A stretch of DNA of 64,000 bases from Brachybacterium subflavum (GCF_009299795.1 NZ_VIGP01000006.1:62001-126000), one strand, 5' to 3'; positions 7,495-17,634 are shown, numbered from the stretch's first letter. Made by a program: numbers and translations. Notes: generated by a model from the sequence alone, not told the origin.

Positions 7495-9054
7495 TCAGTC
7501 GCCCGTCGGCCGGTCTTCGTCGTCCGCGCCCCGGCGCGAGGCGGCGCCGTGGTTCCAGTCCGGATGCCAGCTGCCGGGCCCCGTGTACGGGTGGTCGCCG
7601 ACGTCGGCCTGCATCTGCGCGAGCTGCGCGGCCAGGTCTTCGCGGATCCCGGCGTAGTCGGGGTCCGCGGCGACGTTGCGGAGTTCCTCGGGGTCCGTGC
7701 GCAGGTCGTAGAGCTCGTACTCGCGCTCGAAGACGCGGTCCGAGGCGCCGGGCGCTCCGAGGCCCGCGCCGTAGTAGTCGATGAAGGCGAACTCCTCTGT
7801 GCGGATCCCGTAGTGCGCGGGAGCATGGTGCTCGGGGTCGTCGTGCTCCCAGTAGCGGTAGTAGACGGCGCGCGGCCAGTCCTCGATCTCCTCGCCGCGC
7901 AGCAGCGGGCGGAAGCTGCGGCCCTGCTGGCCGGGCATCGCCGCGTCCGCGTCGAGACCGGCGACGTCCAGCAGGGTCGCGGCGATGTCGACGTTGCGCA
8001 GCATCGAGGTCACGCGCGATCCCGCCGGGACCTCGGCGGGCCAGCGCACGAGCATGGGCATCTGCAGCGACTCGTCGTACATCAGGCGCTTGTCGAACAG
8101 CCCGTGGTCACCCAGGAAGAACCCCTGGTCCGAGGTGTAGACCACGAGCGTGTCCTCGGCGATGCCGAGCTGATCGAGGTGGTCGAGCACGCGGCCCACG
8201 CTGTCGTCGACCGCCTGGACGGTCTGCAGGTAGTCGCGCAGGTAGCGCTGGTAGTTCCAGCGGGCGCGGTCCTCGCGGCGGTCCTCGGCGCGCAGCTCCT
8301 CGGGCATGTCCTCCTTGACGTCGGTGCGGGTGAGGTCGTCGGCGATCGACATGCGCGCGCCCTGCACCGCCTTCGAGCGGGTCGAGAGGTCCTCGAGGAG
8401 GGTCTCGGGCTCGGGGATGCTGCCCACGGGGTAGCGCTCGGCGTGCCGGGGGTGCGGGATCCACGGCCGGTGCGGCGCCTTGTGGTGGAGCATCAGGCAG
8501 AAGGGGTCCGACGGGCGCTGCGCGCGCTCCTCGTCGATCCAGTCGAGCGCCATCTCCGTGAGCAGATCTGTCACATACCCCTCGTGCTGCTCCTCGCCGT
8601 CCGGCGTGAGGAACCGCGGATCCCAGTACTCGCCCTGGCCGGGGAGGATCCGCCAGGAGTCGAAGCCGCGCGGCAGGGCCGACGGCGAATGGCCCAGGTG
8701 CCACTTCCCGAACAGCGCGGTCGCGTACCCGGCGTCCTGCAGCGCCTCGGAGACCGTGGGCACGCGGTGGTCGAACTCGGTGTAGAGCGTCGCGGCGCCG
8801 TTGATGTGGCTGTAGGTGCCCGTGAGGATCGAGGCGCGCGACGGTGTGCAGATCGAGTTCGTGCAGTACATGGCGTCGAGCCGCGCGCCCTCCTCTGCGA
8901 GACGGTCCATGTGCGGGGTGGAGTTCACGCGGCTGCCGTACGCGGAGATCGCGTGCGCCGCGTGGTCGTCGGACATCACGAAGACGATGTTGGGGCGGGC
9001 GGGGGATGACGGGACGCCGCGCGCTGCGGACGACGCATGGCCGGGGCTGGACAT
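7495..9054 (-). CDS. Sulfatase (arylsulfatase superfamily, Cys-type)
   Basis: 519-residue sulfatase. The N-terminal NIVFVMSDDHAAHA supplies the metal-binding Asp pair (about residues 27-28). CTPSRASILTG carries the CxPSR motif with C69, to be converted to formylglycine by a separate enzyme. GKWHLGH and DQGFFLGDHGLFDKR complete the active-site signatures. ATG 9054 follows AGGAG by about 5 bases; upstream in-frame codons lack family similarity. I see no signal peptide, so a cytosolic enzyme acting on an imported oligosaccharide or sulfated sugar is likely. Divergent from the fucose operon, it may remove sulfate from fucose-containing glycans (inference). Confidence 0.88.
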   Translation of the reverse strand: MSSPGHASSAARGVPSSPARPNIVFVMSDDHAAHAISAYGSRVNSTPHMDRLAEEGARLDAMYCTNSICTPSRASILTGTYSHINGAATLYTEFDHRVPTVSEALQDAGYATALFGKWHLGHSPSALPRGFDSWRILPGQGEYWDPRFLTPDGEEQHEGYVTDLLTEMALDWIDEERAQRPSDPFCLMLHHKAPHRPWIPHPRHAERYPVGSIPEPETLLEDLSTRSKAVQGARMSIADDLTRTDVKEDMPEELRAEDRREDRARWNYQRYLRDYLQTVQAVDDSVGRVLDHLDQLGIAEDTLVVYTSDQGFFLGDHGLFDKRLMYDESLQMPMLVRWPAEVPAGSRVTSMLRNVDIAATLLDVAGLDADAAMPGQQGRSFRPLLRGEEIEDWPRAVYYRYWEHDDPEHHAPAHYGIRTEEFAFIDYYGAGLGAPGASDRVFEREYELYDLRTDPEELRNVAADPDYAGIREDLAAQLAQMQADVGDHPYTGPGSWHPDWNHGAASRRGADDEDRPTGD

Positions 9055-9478
9055 GGGGCTCCTCGTGGGTCGTCGATCGGCGACCGGACTGAGAGCAGCC
9101 GCCGTGCTGCCATACGGGCACGCTATCGCGATCCATGGCGTGGGGGAGCGGTCGATGCGCGTCCGGACGCGCCATACATCCGAGGACCGCCCGACGGGCA
9201 TCCGGGATTCAGAGGAGCGCGGAGTCGGGGTGGGCCGCTGACATGCGAGCACGCAGGGGCGGAAACGCGGATGGACGCGGCAATCCCTCGGACACCTCTT
9301 GACTCATCCCATGTTTTCCTCAAGAGTGGTCGTGCCGCGAAGACATCCGATGTCTTGAGGGGCGGGCCTCGACGGCGCAGGACGCGACGGCACATGACGC
9401 GCGGCTCGGGCCTCTGCGGCTCGGGCGTCCGCGGCGCTCGAGAAGGACGACGACGACCTTCGGGACCAGGGGTGGTAC
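9055..9478. other. Divergent intergenic region sulfatase / fucose importer
   Basis: 424 bp. Besides the operators and -35-like element at 9299-9356, the inverted repeat CTCTTGA...TCAAGAG brackets the weaker operator. The stretch from 9357 to the importer start is GC-rich and without recognisable sites. I see no gene here. Confidence 0.5.
9302..9356. promoter_or_regulatory. Control region of the fucose operon: two ACATC-type operators
   Basis: A perfect 17-bp palindrome AAGACATCcGATGTCTT occupies 9340-9356. A second, weaker copy (CATCCCATG core, 9302-9318) lies 38-39 bp upstream and overlaps a TTGACT -35-like element (9299-9304). A half-site ACATCCGA at 9176-9183 lies nearer the divergent sulfatase. 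The same palindrome recurs at 20622-20640 in front of the other fucose operon, so one regulator, most simply the GntR protein at 18002-18775, should bind both. Confidence 0.65.
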
Positions 9479-10732
9479 ATGCCGATGACGAAGAGAGCCG
9501 CACCGCTCTCGCGCCGCGCGCTGCTCGCAGGCGCGGGCATGGGACTGCTCGGTGCCTCCGGCGCGCTGACGGCCTGCGGAGGACAGGGCGGCGACCCCAG
9601 CACGCGACTCTTCACCTGGATCTCGAGCGCGAGCGATCGCGAGCAGTGGCAGGCGTTCATCGACGCCGCGCAGCAGGAGGACCCCGGATTCTCCCTCACT
9701 CTCGAGGGCCCCAGCTTCGAGGACTTCTGGACCAAGGCGAAGACCCGGATGACGGCGAAGGACGCCCCTGCGCTGCTGACCACGCAGGCGGCCAGGACGC
9801 AGGAGATCGGCCCCCTGCTCGCTCCGCTCGAGGATCTCGCGCAGGACGCGGGCGTCGATCTGGGCGCCTTCAACGAGGCGATGATGACCGCCATGACGGT
9901 CGACGGCACCATCCGCGCCGTCCCGTACGACGCCGAGCCGATGGTCCTCTACTTCAACCGCTCCCTGTTCGAGGACGCCGGCCTCCAGATGCCCGGCCTC
10001 GACTACACCACCGACCATTTCCTCGAGGATGCGAAGGCGCTGACCTCGGGGGACGTCCACGGCCTCGCGATCTCCGCGGGCCTCGTGCACCTGGGCATGG
10101 CGATCGGCTTCGCCGACGGCGGAGCCCCCGTCGCCGACGGGGGCCTCACGCTCACCGACCCCGCGATCGTCGAGGGCATGCAGTTCGGGTTCGACCTCGT
10201 CACCGAGCACGGCGTCGCGACGGCCCCGCCGGCCGTGGACTCCGAGCCGGCCGCCCAGCAGGACCTCATGAGCAGTGCCGCCGCGATGTACGTCGACGGG
10301 CCGTGGATGTACCAGGTGTACGCCGACGCCCTCGGCGACGACCTCGGCGTCGGCGTGATCCCCTCGCGCAGCGGCGATGCCCGCGGGCTGATCCAGGGCT
10401 CGGGTTTCGGGATCGCGGCCGAGGCGGAGGACCCCGCCGCGGCGTTCCGGACGCTCGCGGCCATCACGACCCCGGACGTCATCGGCAGTGTGGCCCACGC
10501 GCGCGGCACGTTCCCCTCGCTCGCGCAGGAGCGGGACCGCTGGGCGGAGGGGAAGCCCGAGGACAGCGTCCGCGCCGTGACAGCTCTCGCGGACTCCGGG
10601 CAGCCGCTGGTGACGACCTCGAACTGGAACGAGATCGTCTCGGTCTTCGCCCAGTACGCGACCGACGGCTTCCGGGGGCGCCGCACGGCGCAGCAGATCC
10701 TCGGCGAGATCCAGGAGGCGACCGCACGATGA
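9479..10732 (+). CDS. CUT1 sugar ABC transporter, substrate-binding lipoprotein
   Basis: 417-residue extracellular binding protein. It starts with a Sec/lipoprotein signal: basic MPMTKRAAPLSRR, hydrophobic core, lipobox LTAC with C33 for lipidation. The mature part matches the family 1 (MalE/UgpB-like) fold, with the WISSASDREQWQAFIDAA opening and a PYDAEPMVLYFNRSLFEDAGL segment typical of CUT1 proteins. It is the first gene of the fucose operon and its stop overlaps the first permease start (ATGA). Substrate is inferred from neighbours: fucose, or small fucosylated or sulfated oligosaccharides cleaved inside the cell by the GH29 enzyme. Confidence 0.85.
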   Translation: MPMTKRAAPLSRRALLAGAGMGLLGASGALTACGGQGGDPSTRLFTWISSASDREQWQAFIDAAQQEDPGFSLTLEGPSFEDFWTKAKTRMTAKDAPALLTTQAARTQEIGPLLAPLEDLAQDAGVDLGAFNEAMMTAMTVDGTIRAVPYDAEPMVLYFNRSLFEDAGLQMPGLDYTTDHFLEDAKALTSGDVHGLAISAGLVHLGMAIGFADGGAPVADGGLTLTDPAIVEGMQFGFDLVTEHGVATAPPAVDSEPAAQQDLMSSAAAMYVDGPWMYQVYADALGDDLGVGVIPSRSGDARGLIQGSGFGIAAEAEDPAAAFRTLAAITTPDVIGSVAHARGTFPSLAQERDRWAEGKPEDSVRAVTALADSGQPLVTTSNWNEIVSVFAQYATDGFRGRRTAQQILGEIQEATAR

Positions 10733-11676
10733 CCGCAGCTCTCGACCAGGCGCCCGCGTCGGCCCCCGCCGCGCCGGCGCGCCGCCCGCAGCGCGCGGGC
10801 CGGGGCCGCCCGGCGCGCTGGCCCGCCGTCCTCTACCTCGGTCCGGGCATGCTCGGGTTCGCCGTCTTCATCGTCGTGCCCCTCGCGGCCTCGCTGGTCA
10901 TCAGCGTGTTCGACTGGCCGCTGCTGGGGTCGCCGAAGTTCGTCGGCCTCGAGAACTACCGGTACATGCTCGCGGGCGACCCGGCGTTCTGGCGGAGCAT
11001 GCTGAACACCCTGATCTTCGCGGTGCTCTACACGGCCGTGAACCTCGCCGTCGCCCTGGGGCTCAGCTACTGGCTGATGAACCTCGGCGGCCGCTGGGCC
11101 GCGTTCTTCCGGGTCCTCTTCTTCGTCCCCGTGGTGACGCCGATGATCGGCAACGCGCTGGTCTTCCGCCTCCTGCTCGACGACGACGGCGTGGTCAACG
11201 CCCTGCTCGCCCACCTCGGGATCACCGGCCCGCAGTGGCTCAACACGCCGGGATGGGCGATGGTCTCGCTGGTCATGATGTCGCTGTGGCAGGGGATGGG
11301 CTACAACATCATCGTCCTCGGCGCGGGGATCTCCGGCATCAGCCCCACCGTCCTCGAGGCCTCCCGGATCGACGGCGCAGGGCCCGTGGACCGCTTCGTC
11401 CGGGTGGTCTTCCCGATGCTCTCGCCCACGATCTTCTTCTGCACGATCATGACCGTGATCGGTGCGTTCAAGGTCTTCGCCCAGCCCTACGCCCTCACCG
11501 AGGGCGGGCCGGGGAACGCGACCAACACGCTCGTGCTCCACCTCTACCGCAACGGCTTCTCCTTCGATCGCCTCGGCTACGCCTCCGCGCTCGCCTGGGC
11601 GCTCTTCGTGATCGTCATGCTCATCACCGCCGTCCAGTTCAGCCAGCAGAAGAGGTGGGTCTCCTATGACAGCTGA
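10729..11676 (+). CDS. CUT1 sugar ABC permease (MalF-like)
   Basis: 315-residue membrane subunit with about six transmembrane helices after an Ala/Pro/Arg-rich cytosolic leader. The EAA loop that docks the ATPase is EASRIDGAGPVDRFVRVVFPML. The ATG overlaps the binding-protein stop (ATGA, 10729-10732), so translation is coupled. The second permease starts before this gene ends. No ATPase gene lies in the operon. Confidence 0.88.
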   Translation: MTAALDQAPASAPAAPARRPQRAGRGRPARWPAVLYLGPGMLGFAVFIVVPLAASLVISVFDWPLLGSPKFVGLENYRYMLAGDPAFWRSMLNTLIFAVLYTAVNLAVALGLSYWLMNLGGRWAAFFRVLFFVPVVTPMIGNALVFRLLLDDDGVVNALLAHLGITGPQWLNTPGWAMVSLVMMSLWQGMGYNIIVLGAGISGISPTVLEASRIDGAGPVDRFVRVVFPMLSPTIFFCTIMTVIGAFKVFAQPYALTEGGPGNATNTLVLHLYRNGFSFDRLGYASALAWALFVIVMLITAVQFSQQKRWVSYDS

Positions 11677-12538
11677 GATGACAGCCCAGCGCGCCGCTCC
11701 CATCCCGCGCCGCAGCGGCTTCCGCCCGGGGCGGCTGATCTCCCGGGTCCTCATCTGCATGGTGGGACTGGCCTTCGCCTTCCCGTTCCTGTGGATGCTC
11801 GCGACGTCGCTGAAGCCGACCGACGAGGTCTTCGCGACCGGCACCAGTCCGCTGGGCTCCCGCCTCGAGTGGTCGAACTATCTGACCGCGTGGACGGCCA
11901 TCCCCTTCGCACGGATCCTCGTCAACAGCTTCCTCATCGCCCTCGTGGGAGCCGCGATCACGGTAACGGTCTCCGTGCTCAGCGCCTACGCGTTCACGCG
12001 CTTCGCCTTCCGGGGGCGCGCGGCCCTGTTCGGCGCGTTCCTGGCGACGATGGTGCTGCCGCAGGAGGTGCTGATCATCCCGTTGTACCTGATGATGCAG
12101 GAGCTGGGGCTGGTGAACTCCTATCCCGCGCTGATCCTGCCCTTCGCCTTCGGGGCCTTCGGCACCTTCCTGATCCGCCAGTTCCTGCTCAGCCTGCCCG
12201 CCGACTACGAGGAGGCCGCGACGATCGACGGGGCAGGGCGGCTGCGCACCCTGGTCAGCATCATCGTCCCGCTGCTGCGCGCTCCGATCTCCGTGGTCTT
12301 CGTCTTCGCGTTCATCGAGTACTGGGCGAGCTTCCTGTGGCCGCTGATCATCGTCAACGACACCTGGATGGCGACGGTGCCCATCGGCCTGCAGATGTTC
12401 TCCGGTGAGCGTGGCACCGACTGGGGGCCGCTGATGGCGGCCGTCAGCCTGGTCGTCCTGCCCAGCCTGCTGATCGTCGTCCTGCTCCAGAAGCAGCTGC
12501 AGCAGGGGGTGAGCATGGGCGGCTTCGGAGGCCGCTGA
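11666..12538 (+). CDS. CUT1 sugar ABC permease (MalG-like)
   Basis: 290 residues, six predicted transmembrane helices, EAA loop EEAATIDGAGRLRTLVSIIVPLL. It pairs with the permease at 10729-11676, overlapping its end by 11 bp. An N-terminal helix (VLICMVGLAFAFPFLWMLATSLKP) followed by a long external loop is typical of MalG-type subunits. It completes the fucose-operon importer except for the shared ATPase. Confidence 0.88.
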   Translation: MTAEMTAQRAAPIPRRSGFRPGRLISRVLICMVGLAFAFPFLWMLATSLKPTDEVFATGTSPLGSRLEWSNYLTAWTAIPFARILVNSFLIALVGAAITVTVSVLSAYAFTRFAFRGRAALFGAFLATMVLPQEVLIIPLYLMMQELGLVNSYPALILPFAFGAFGTFLIRQFLLSLPADYEEAATIDGAGRLRTLVSIIVPLLRAPISVVFVFAFIEYWASFLWPLIIVNDTWMATVPIGLQMFSGERGTDWGPLMAAVSLVVLPSLLIVVLLQKQLQQGVSMGGFGGR

Positions 12539-12597
12539 CTCTTCGCCGATCTTCCCGACCGACCCCGCACCGACGCTCCAGAGGAGACGATGAACCC

Positions 12598-13956
12598 ATG
12601 GCCGCTGATCCCGACACCAGCACGGACACCCCAGCCGAGATGACCGCTCCCGATGCCGACCGCGCCGCGGTGACCGACGATTCCCGGCGCTGGGCCTCCC
12701 TGCCCACCCGGCACCCCGACTGGTTCCGCGACGCCCCGCTGGGCATCTTCATCCACTGGGGCGCCTACGCGGTCCCGGCCTGGGCGGAGCCGATCGGGGA
12801 GCTCGGCACCTTCGACAACGACCACGAGTGGTTCTCCCACAACCCCTACGCCGAGTGGTACTTCAACACGATCCGGCTCGACGGGTCGCCTGCGCAGCGG
12901 CATCAGCAGGAGGTCTTCGGCGGCGCCCCCTACGACGACTTCCTCGACGCCTGGGACGCGAGCGCCTTCGACGCGCGCGCCTGGGTCGACCTGTTCCGCC
13001 GGGCGGGCGCCGACTACGTCGTGCCCACCACCAAGCACCACGACGGCATCACCCTCTGGGACGCCCCCGACACGGGGGACCGCAACACGGTGGCCCGCGG
13101 ACCGCACCGCGACATCGTCGGCGAGCTCGCCGAGGCGACGACGAGCGCCGGGCTGCGCTTCGGCGTCTACTACTCCGGGGGGCTCGACTGGCACGTACGG
13201 CCGACGGACCCGATCGGTCTCGAAGGGGCGGCCGAGCGCATGCCCCGCCCGCTCGACGACGAGTACGGCCGGTACTGCTCCGCCCACGTGCGAGACCTCA
13301 TCGACCGCTACGCCCCCGACGTCTTCTGGAACGACATCGGCTGGCCCGACGAGAACCACCACTTCGGGCCCGGCGGCCTCGGGGAGCTGCTCGAGCACTT
13401 CTACGCGCAGCGCCCGGAGGGCCTGATCAACGACCGCTTCTCCGATGCCCACCACGACTTCGTGACCACCGAGTACCAGGCCGGGGAGATCCCCGAGGGC
13501 GAGGCCTGGGAGAACTGCCGCGGCATCGGCCTGTCCTTCGGGTACAACCAGGTGGAGGGCCCCGAGCAGTACCTCGGCGTCGCACAGGCGATCCGCCACG
13601 TCGTCGACGCCGTCTCCCGGGGCGGGCGCGTGCTGCTGAACGTCGGCCCGAAGGCCGACGGCACCCTTCCCGCTCCCCAGGTCGCGGTCCTCGAGGGACT
13701 CGGGGAGTTCATGGCCGAGCACAAGACGCACCTGGCCGGATCCACGGGCCTCGGCGCGCTCGAGATCCCCGGGGTGACCTGGGCGCGCGCCGTCGAGAAG
13801 GACGGCACCGTGCACGTCTTCCTCAGTGGACCGGCGGAAGAGGTCGAGATCCCCGCGGACGCGCTGCCCGCGGCCGGCTGGGCCGAGGGCGGCGTGCGCG
13901 TGCGCCTCGCCGGCGAGGGCGCACCGCCCGTGGCGATCAGCGCGCCCGCCGCCTGA
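12598..13956 (+). CDS. Alpha-L-fucosidase, GH29
   Basis: 452-residue GH29 retaining fucosidase. Family landmarks are [27 protein letters not shown] near the N-terminus, [12 protein letters not shown], and [13 protein letters not shown], in which D246 is the likely nucleophile; a C-terminal beta domain follows [12 protein letters not shown]. There is no signal peptide, so it acts on imported substrate. GAGGAG precedes by 11 bases; an out-of-frame ATG 8 bases upstream lies closer to it. Position after the importer and before the fuconate genes shows its job: releasing L-fucose for the oxidative pathway encoded downstream. Confidence 0.9.
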   Translation: MAADPDTSTDTPAEMTAPDADRAAVTDDSRRWASLPTRHPDWFRDAPLGIFIHWGAYAVPAWAEPIGELGTFDNDHEWFSHNPYAEWYFNTIRLDGSPAQRHQQEVFGGAPYDDFLDAWDASAFDARAWVDLFRRAGADYVVPTTKHHDGITLWDAPDTGDRNTVARGPHRDIVGELAEATTSAGLRFGVYYSGGLDWHVRPTDPIGLEGAAERMPRPLDDEYGRYCSAHVRDLIDRYAPDVFWNDIGWPDENHHFGPGGLGELLEHFYAQRPEGLINDRFSDAHHDFVTTEYQAGEIPEGEAWENCRGIGLSFGYNQVEGPEQYLGVAQAIRHVVDAVSRGGRVLLNVGPKADGTLPAPQVAVLEGLGEFMAEHKTHLAGSTGLGALEIPGVTWARAVEKDGTVHVFLSGPAEEVEIPADALPAAGWAEGGVRVRLAGEGAPPVAISAPAA

Positions 13957-14003
13957 TCCCGCCCCACCAACCGACCGACCGACCGAACCGAGGACAACCA
14001 CCG

Positions 14004-15314
14004 GTGAGCACCTTCGTCTCCTTCGACGTCCGCGACGTCCGCTTCCCCACGAGCCGCGACCTCGACGGCTCGGACGCGATGAACCCCGACCCCGACTACT
14101 CCGCTGCCTACCTCACGATCCGCACGGACGCCGGGGACCCGGCCGACGCCGGCACGAGCCTGGTGTTCACCATCGGCAGGGGCAACGACGTGCAGAGCGC
14201 GGCGATCCGCGCGCTCGAGCCGCACGTGATCGGGAGGGACGTCGAGGAGGTGCTCGCCGACCTCGGCGGCATGCAGAAGGAGCTCGACGGCGACTCGCAG
14301 CTGCGGTGGCTCGGTCCGGAGACGGGCGTGATGGCGATGGCGATCGGCGCCGTCGTCAACGCCCTGTGGGACCTGCGCGCGCGCCGCGAGGGGCGGCCGC
14401 TCTGGCTCACCCTCGCCATGCTCTCGCCCGAGGAGATCCTCGACCTCGTCGACTTCCGCTACCTCAGCGACGCCCTCACCCGCGCCGAGGCCCTCGAGAT
14501 CCTGCGGCGCGGGACCGAGGGCCGCGAGGAGCGGATCGCTGCGCTGCGCGCGCACGGCGTCCCCGCCTACACGACGACCCCGGGCTGGCTCGGCTACAGC
14601 GACGAGAAGCTGCGCCGCCTGCTGGGCGAGGCCCGCGACGAGGGCTTCGAGATGGTGAAGCTCAAGGTCGGGGCCGACGTCGAGGATGACGTGCGCCGCT
14701 TCGCGCTCGCCCGCGCCGAGATGGGGGAGGGCTTCCCGATCGCGGCGGACGCGAACCAGCGCTGGGACGTCGCCGAGGCGATCGAGTGGCTGAGCCGCCT
14801 CGCCCCCTACGACCCGTACTGGATCGAGGAGCCGACGTTCCCCGGGGACGTCCTCGCCCACGCCGCGATCCGTCGGGCCGTCGCCCCGCTCAAGGTCGCG
14901 ACCGGCGAGCAGGGCGCGAACCGGATCGTGTTCAAGCAGCTGCTGCAGGCCGGCGCCATCGACGTGCTCCAGCTCGACGCGACCCGGGTTGCGGGGGTCG
15001 GGGAGAACGTCGCGAACCTGCTGCTCGCGGCGAAATTCGGCGTGCCCGTGTGCCCGCACGCGGGCGGCGTGGGGCTGTGCGAGATGGTGCAGCACCTCGC
15101 GTTCTTCGACGCTGTCGCGATCGGGGGCGAGGACCCCCGGCGCCGCATCGAGTTCGTCGACCACCTGCACGAGCACTTCGAGGTGCCGGTGCGCGTCGAG
15201 GGCGGCGCCTACCGCGCGCCCGAGGAGCCCGGCGGCGGAGCGCGCATGCTCGCCGCATCCGTCGAGGAGCACGAGTTCCCGAGCGGCGCCGTGTGGGCGG
15301 GGGAGAGCGCATGA
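14004..15314 (+). CDS. L-fuconate dehydratase (enolase superfamily)
   Basis: 436 residues. The N-terminus [26 protein letters not shown] is the signature of L-fuconate dehydratase (human ENOSF1 family). The barrel has the KxK pair K219/K221 and Mg2+ ligands D249 (AADANQRWD), E275 in the WIEEP segment and E302 (TGEQ), with PHAGGVG near 351 providing the catalytic His. It removes water from L-fuconate to give 2-keto-3-deoxy-L-fuconate. Start is GTG 14004. The next gene overlaps by ATGA. This is the most diagnostic gene for calling the operon an L-fucose system. Confidence 0.92.
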   Translation: MSTFVSFDVRDVRFPTSRDLDGSDAMNPDPDYSAAYLTIRTDAGDPADAGTSLVFTIGRGNDVQSAAIRALEPHVIGRDVEEVLADLGGMQKELDGDSQLRWLGPETGVMAMAIGAVVNALWDLRARREGRPLWLTLAMLSPEEILDLVDFRYLSDALTRAEALEILRRGTEGREERIAALRAHGVPAYTTTPGWLGYSDEKLRRLLGEARDEGFEMVKLKVGADVEDDVRRFALARAEMGEGFPIAADANQRWDVAEAIEWLSRLAPYDPYWIEEPTFPGDVLAHAAIRRAVAPLKVATGEQGANRIVFKQLLQAGAIDVLQLDATRVAGVGENVANLLLAAKFGVPVCPHAGGVGLCEMVQHLAFFDAVAIGGEDPRRRIEFVDHLHEHFEVPVRVEGGAYRAPEEPGGGARMLAASVEEHEFPSGAVWAGESA

Positions 15315-16357
15315 GCGCGGGCGGGCCCGGCACGGACATCGCGGATCTGCGCCTCCCGGTGCCGCCGCTCGGCTTCGGGGCCGCGCAGCTCGGGAACCTC
15401 TACCGCGTCACCACCGACGAGGAGGTCGACTCCGCGGTCGCCGCCGCCTGGGACCGCGGGATCCGGTACTTCGACACCGCCCCGCACTACGGGATCGGCA
15501 CCAGCGAGCGCCGCCTCGGCGAGCGGCTGCGCGGTCTCCCGCGCGAGGAGTACCTGGTCTCCACGAAGGCGGGCCGGCTCCTGGACCCCGGACCGGGCAC
15601 GGGCGACGACCACGGCAACGCCTTCTGGGTTCCCGACGACCACGTGCGCCGCTGGGACTTCTCCGAGGAGGGCGTGCGCGCCTCCCACCAGGCATCCCTC
15701 GAGCGGCTCGGTCTGGACCGCGTGGACATCCTCTATGCCCATGATCCCGAGGAGGGGCCGACGGAGCAGGCCTTCGCCGAGGGCCTGCCGGCGCTGGCCC
15801 GCATGCGCGAGGAGGGGTTGGTGGGCGCGATCGGCGTCGGCTCCAAGGACGCCGACGTCTGCACCCGGGCCGTGCGCACGGGCCTCATCGACCTCGTCAT
15901 GCTCTCGGGCCGGTTCACCCTCCTCGAGCAGGGCGCCGCGCGCGAGCTGCTCGAGGCCTGCCTCGAGCACGGCGTGCGGATCGTCGCCGTCAGCGTCTTC
16001 AACTCCGGGCTGCTCTCGCGGCCCACCGTGCCCGACGACGCCACCTACGAGTACGCCGCCGCCCCGCCCGAGATCATCACACGCGCCCGCGCACTCGCCG
16101 CGCTCGCCGAGCGCTTCGGCGTCACCCTGCCCGACCTCGCCGTCCAGTACCCGCTGCGCCATCCCGCGATCGCCTCGGTCGTCCTGGGGATGCGCACCGG
16201 TGCGCAGGTGGACTCGAACGTCGAGCGGATGGGGCGTGCAGTGCCCGAAGAGGCCTGGCAGGCCATCGCGGCGCTCGAGGCGCAGTGGACGGCCGACGAC
16301 CGGGCCGCCGATCGGGCTGAACCCGGGCACCCCGAGCCGGAGCCGCGGCATGGCTGA
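15311..16357 (+). CDS. Aldo-keto reductase, probable L-fucose dehydrogenase
   Basis: 348-residue AKR of the D-threo-aldose 1-dehydrogenase / pyridoxal dehydrogenase type. The catalytic tetrad is visible: D55 and Y60 (YFDTAPHYG), K86 (STKAG), H144 (YAHDPEEG). By pathway logic it oxidises L-fucose to L-fucono-lactone with NAD(P)+. It is coupled to the dehydratase (ATGA) and overlaps the lactonase by 8 bp. Specificity between L-fucose and related aldoses (L-galactose, D-arabinose) cannot be read from the sequence. Confidence 0.85.
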   Translation: MSAGGPGTDIADLRLPVPPLGFGAAQLGNLYRVTTDEEVDSAVAAAWDRGIRYFDTAPHYGIGTSERRLGERLRGLPREEYLVSTKAGRLLDPGPGTGDDHGNAFWVPDDHVRRWDFSEEGVRASHQASLERLGLDRVDILYAHDPEEGPTEQAFAEGLPALARMREEGLVGAIGVGSKDADVCTRAVRTGLIDLVMLSGRFTLLEQGAARELLEACLEHGVRIVAVSVFNSGLLSRPTVPDDATYEYAAAPPEIITRARALAALAERFGVTLPDLAVQYPLRHPAIASVVLGMRTGAQVDSNVERMGRAVPEEAWQAIAALEAQWTADDRAADRAEPGHPEPEPRHG

Positions 16358-17300
16358 CACCCTCGCCTCGACCTCGACCTCGACCTCGACCTCGACCTCG
16401 ACCCCGACCCCGACCCCAGCACCTGCCGTCACCGACACCCACCTGCACCTCTGGGACCTGCGGCGCAGCCCGTATGCCTGGCTCGCGACGGCGCCCGCGC
16501 CCCTGCGCCGCACGGGGGAGTGGTCGATGGTGCGCGACGGGCTCGTGGGACTCGGCGCCTCCCGCGTGATCCTGGTCCAGGCCGACGACACCCCGGAGGA
16601 CACCGCTCATCTGCAGCGCACCGCGCGCGCCATCGAGGCGGAGGGCGCGGGCATCAGGGCCGACGTCGTCGGCTGGCTGCCGCTCGAGGACCCCGCGGAG
16701 GTCGAGCGGGCGCTCGCCGACCCCGAATGCACCGACCATCTCGTCGGCGTCCGGCACCTCGTCCACGACGAGCCCGATCCGGGCTTCCTCGAGCGCCCTG
16801 CCGTCGGCCGCTCCCTCGAGCTGCTCGCCGCGGCCGGGCTCCCGCTCGACGTGCCCGACGCCTTCCCCCGCCACATGGAGCAGGTCGCGCGTCTGGCCGC
16901 AGCGCATCCGGGGCTCACCCTCGTGCTCGACCACCTCGGCAAGCCGCCGCTCGGCGACCGCGCGCAGATGGCGCACTGGCACGCGGCGCTCGCGCGGATC
17001 GCCGCGGCACCCGGTGCCCGCGCGAAGCTCTCCGGGCTCGCGACCAGCGGGAACGGAGAGTTCGCCCCCGCGATCGACGCGGCGCTCGAACTGTTCGGCC
17101 CCGCGCGCCTGATGGTCGGATCCGACTGGCCGATCGCCCCGTCGGCCTTCACCCTCGACGGCTTCTCCCCGCTGCTCGCCCACGTGCGCGAGCAGCTCGC
17201 CGGCGACGACGAGGCGCTCGACGCGGTGCTCCGGGGGACGGCGGAGCGGGTCTACGCCGGAGTGACGGAGGGCAGGGGGCTCGCAGAGGAGGACGAGTAG
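16350..17300 (+). CDS. Amidohydrolase-family lactonase, probable L-fuconolactonase
   Basis: 316-residue metal-dependent hydrolase of the amidohydrolase-2/COG3618 type. DTHLHLWD (H31, H33) opens the barrel, LDHLGKPP supplies a further His, and GSDWP with D259 is the conserved Asp. In fucose operons this family opens L-fucono-lactone to L-fuconate. The real domain starts near residue 28; before it is an odd (Ser-Thr)n/(Pro-Thr)n leader encoded by a hexanucleotide repeat (16371-16418). ATG 16350 overlaps the AKR end. Last gene of the operon. Confidence 0.85.
   Translation: MADTLASTSTSTSTSTSTPTPTPAPAVTDTHLHLWDLRRSPYAWLATAPAPLRRTGEWSMVRDGLVGLGASRVILVQADDTPEDTAHLQRTARAIEAEGAGIRADVVGWLPLEDPAEVERALADPECTDHLVGVRHLVHDEPDPGFLERPAVGRSLELLAAAGLPLDVPDAFPRHMEQVARLAAAHPGLTLVLDHLGKPPLGDRAQMAHWHAALARIAAAPGARAKLSGLATSGNGEFAPAIDAALELFGPARLMVGSDWPIAPSAFTLDGFSPLLAHVREQLAGDDEALDAVLRGTAERVYAGVTEGRGLAEEDE
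16371..16418 (+). repeat. Hexanucleotide microsatellite in the lactonase N-terminus
   Basis: Five exact ACCTCG units (16371-16400) followed by three ACCCC(G/A) variants. Each unit encodes Thr-Ser or Thr-Pro, so copy-number change keeps the frame and only lengthens or shortens a flexible leader. Confidence 0.85.
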
Positions 17301-17304
17301 ACGC

Positions 17305-17634
17305 TCATGCCCCGGCGAGCCGGTGAGCGGCGAGCCTGTTCAGCGAGATGTTCTGCTCGGCAGCCTCGATGGCGAGACTGCGATGCGCCTCCGGAGGGAT
17401 GCGGACGAGGAACTTCCCCGAGAAGGATCTCTCGGTGAACGGAGTGGGAGGCGTCTCGCCCGTCTCCGCCATGTCCGCCAGGACCTCGTCCAGCGCATCG
17501 CGGATGCCGTCGAAGGCGGCGCGCGGATCCTCGGAGATCCACGACAGCGAGGGGAACTCCGCGACAGTGCCGACGAAGCCCTGATCCTCCGGGGACCACT
17601 GGACCCTGTATGTGAAGTGATCGCGGCTGCTCAC
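17305..17634 (-). CDS. hicB: HicB-family antitoxin
   Basis: 109 residues. The N-terminal partial RNase H-like HicB fold reads FTYRVQWSPEDQGFVGTVAEFPSL; the C-terminus SGKFLVRIPPEAHRSLAIEAAEQNISLNRL is a ribbon-helix-helix/Arc-like DNA-binding part. It would neutralise HicA and repress the operon. GTG 17634 overlaps the hicA stop (GTGA). The pair occupies the narrow gap between the two convergent fucose operons; hicB ends 4 bp after the lactonase stop. Confidence 0.85.
   Translation of the reverse strand: MSSRDHFTYRVQWSPEDQGFVGTVAEFPSLSWISEDPRAAFDGIRDALDEVLADMAETGETPPTPFTERSFSGKFLVRIPPEAHRSLAIEAAEQNISLNRLAAHRLAGA

Noticed and set aside
7423-9009. 528-codon open frame antisense to the sulfatase
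   Set aside because: Composition is that of a shadow frame; the opposite strand carries all sulfatase motifs.
9055-9252. N-terminal extension of the sulfatase to 9252
   Set aside because: The extra residues are Arg/Pro/Ser-rich without similarity, and ATG 9054 has AGGAG at the right distance.
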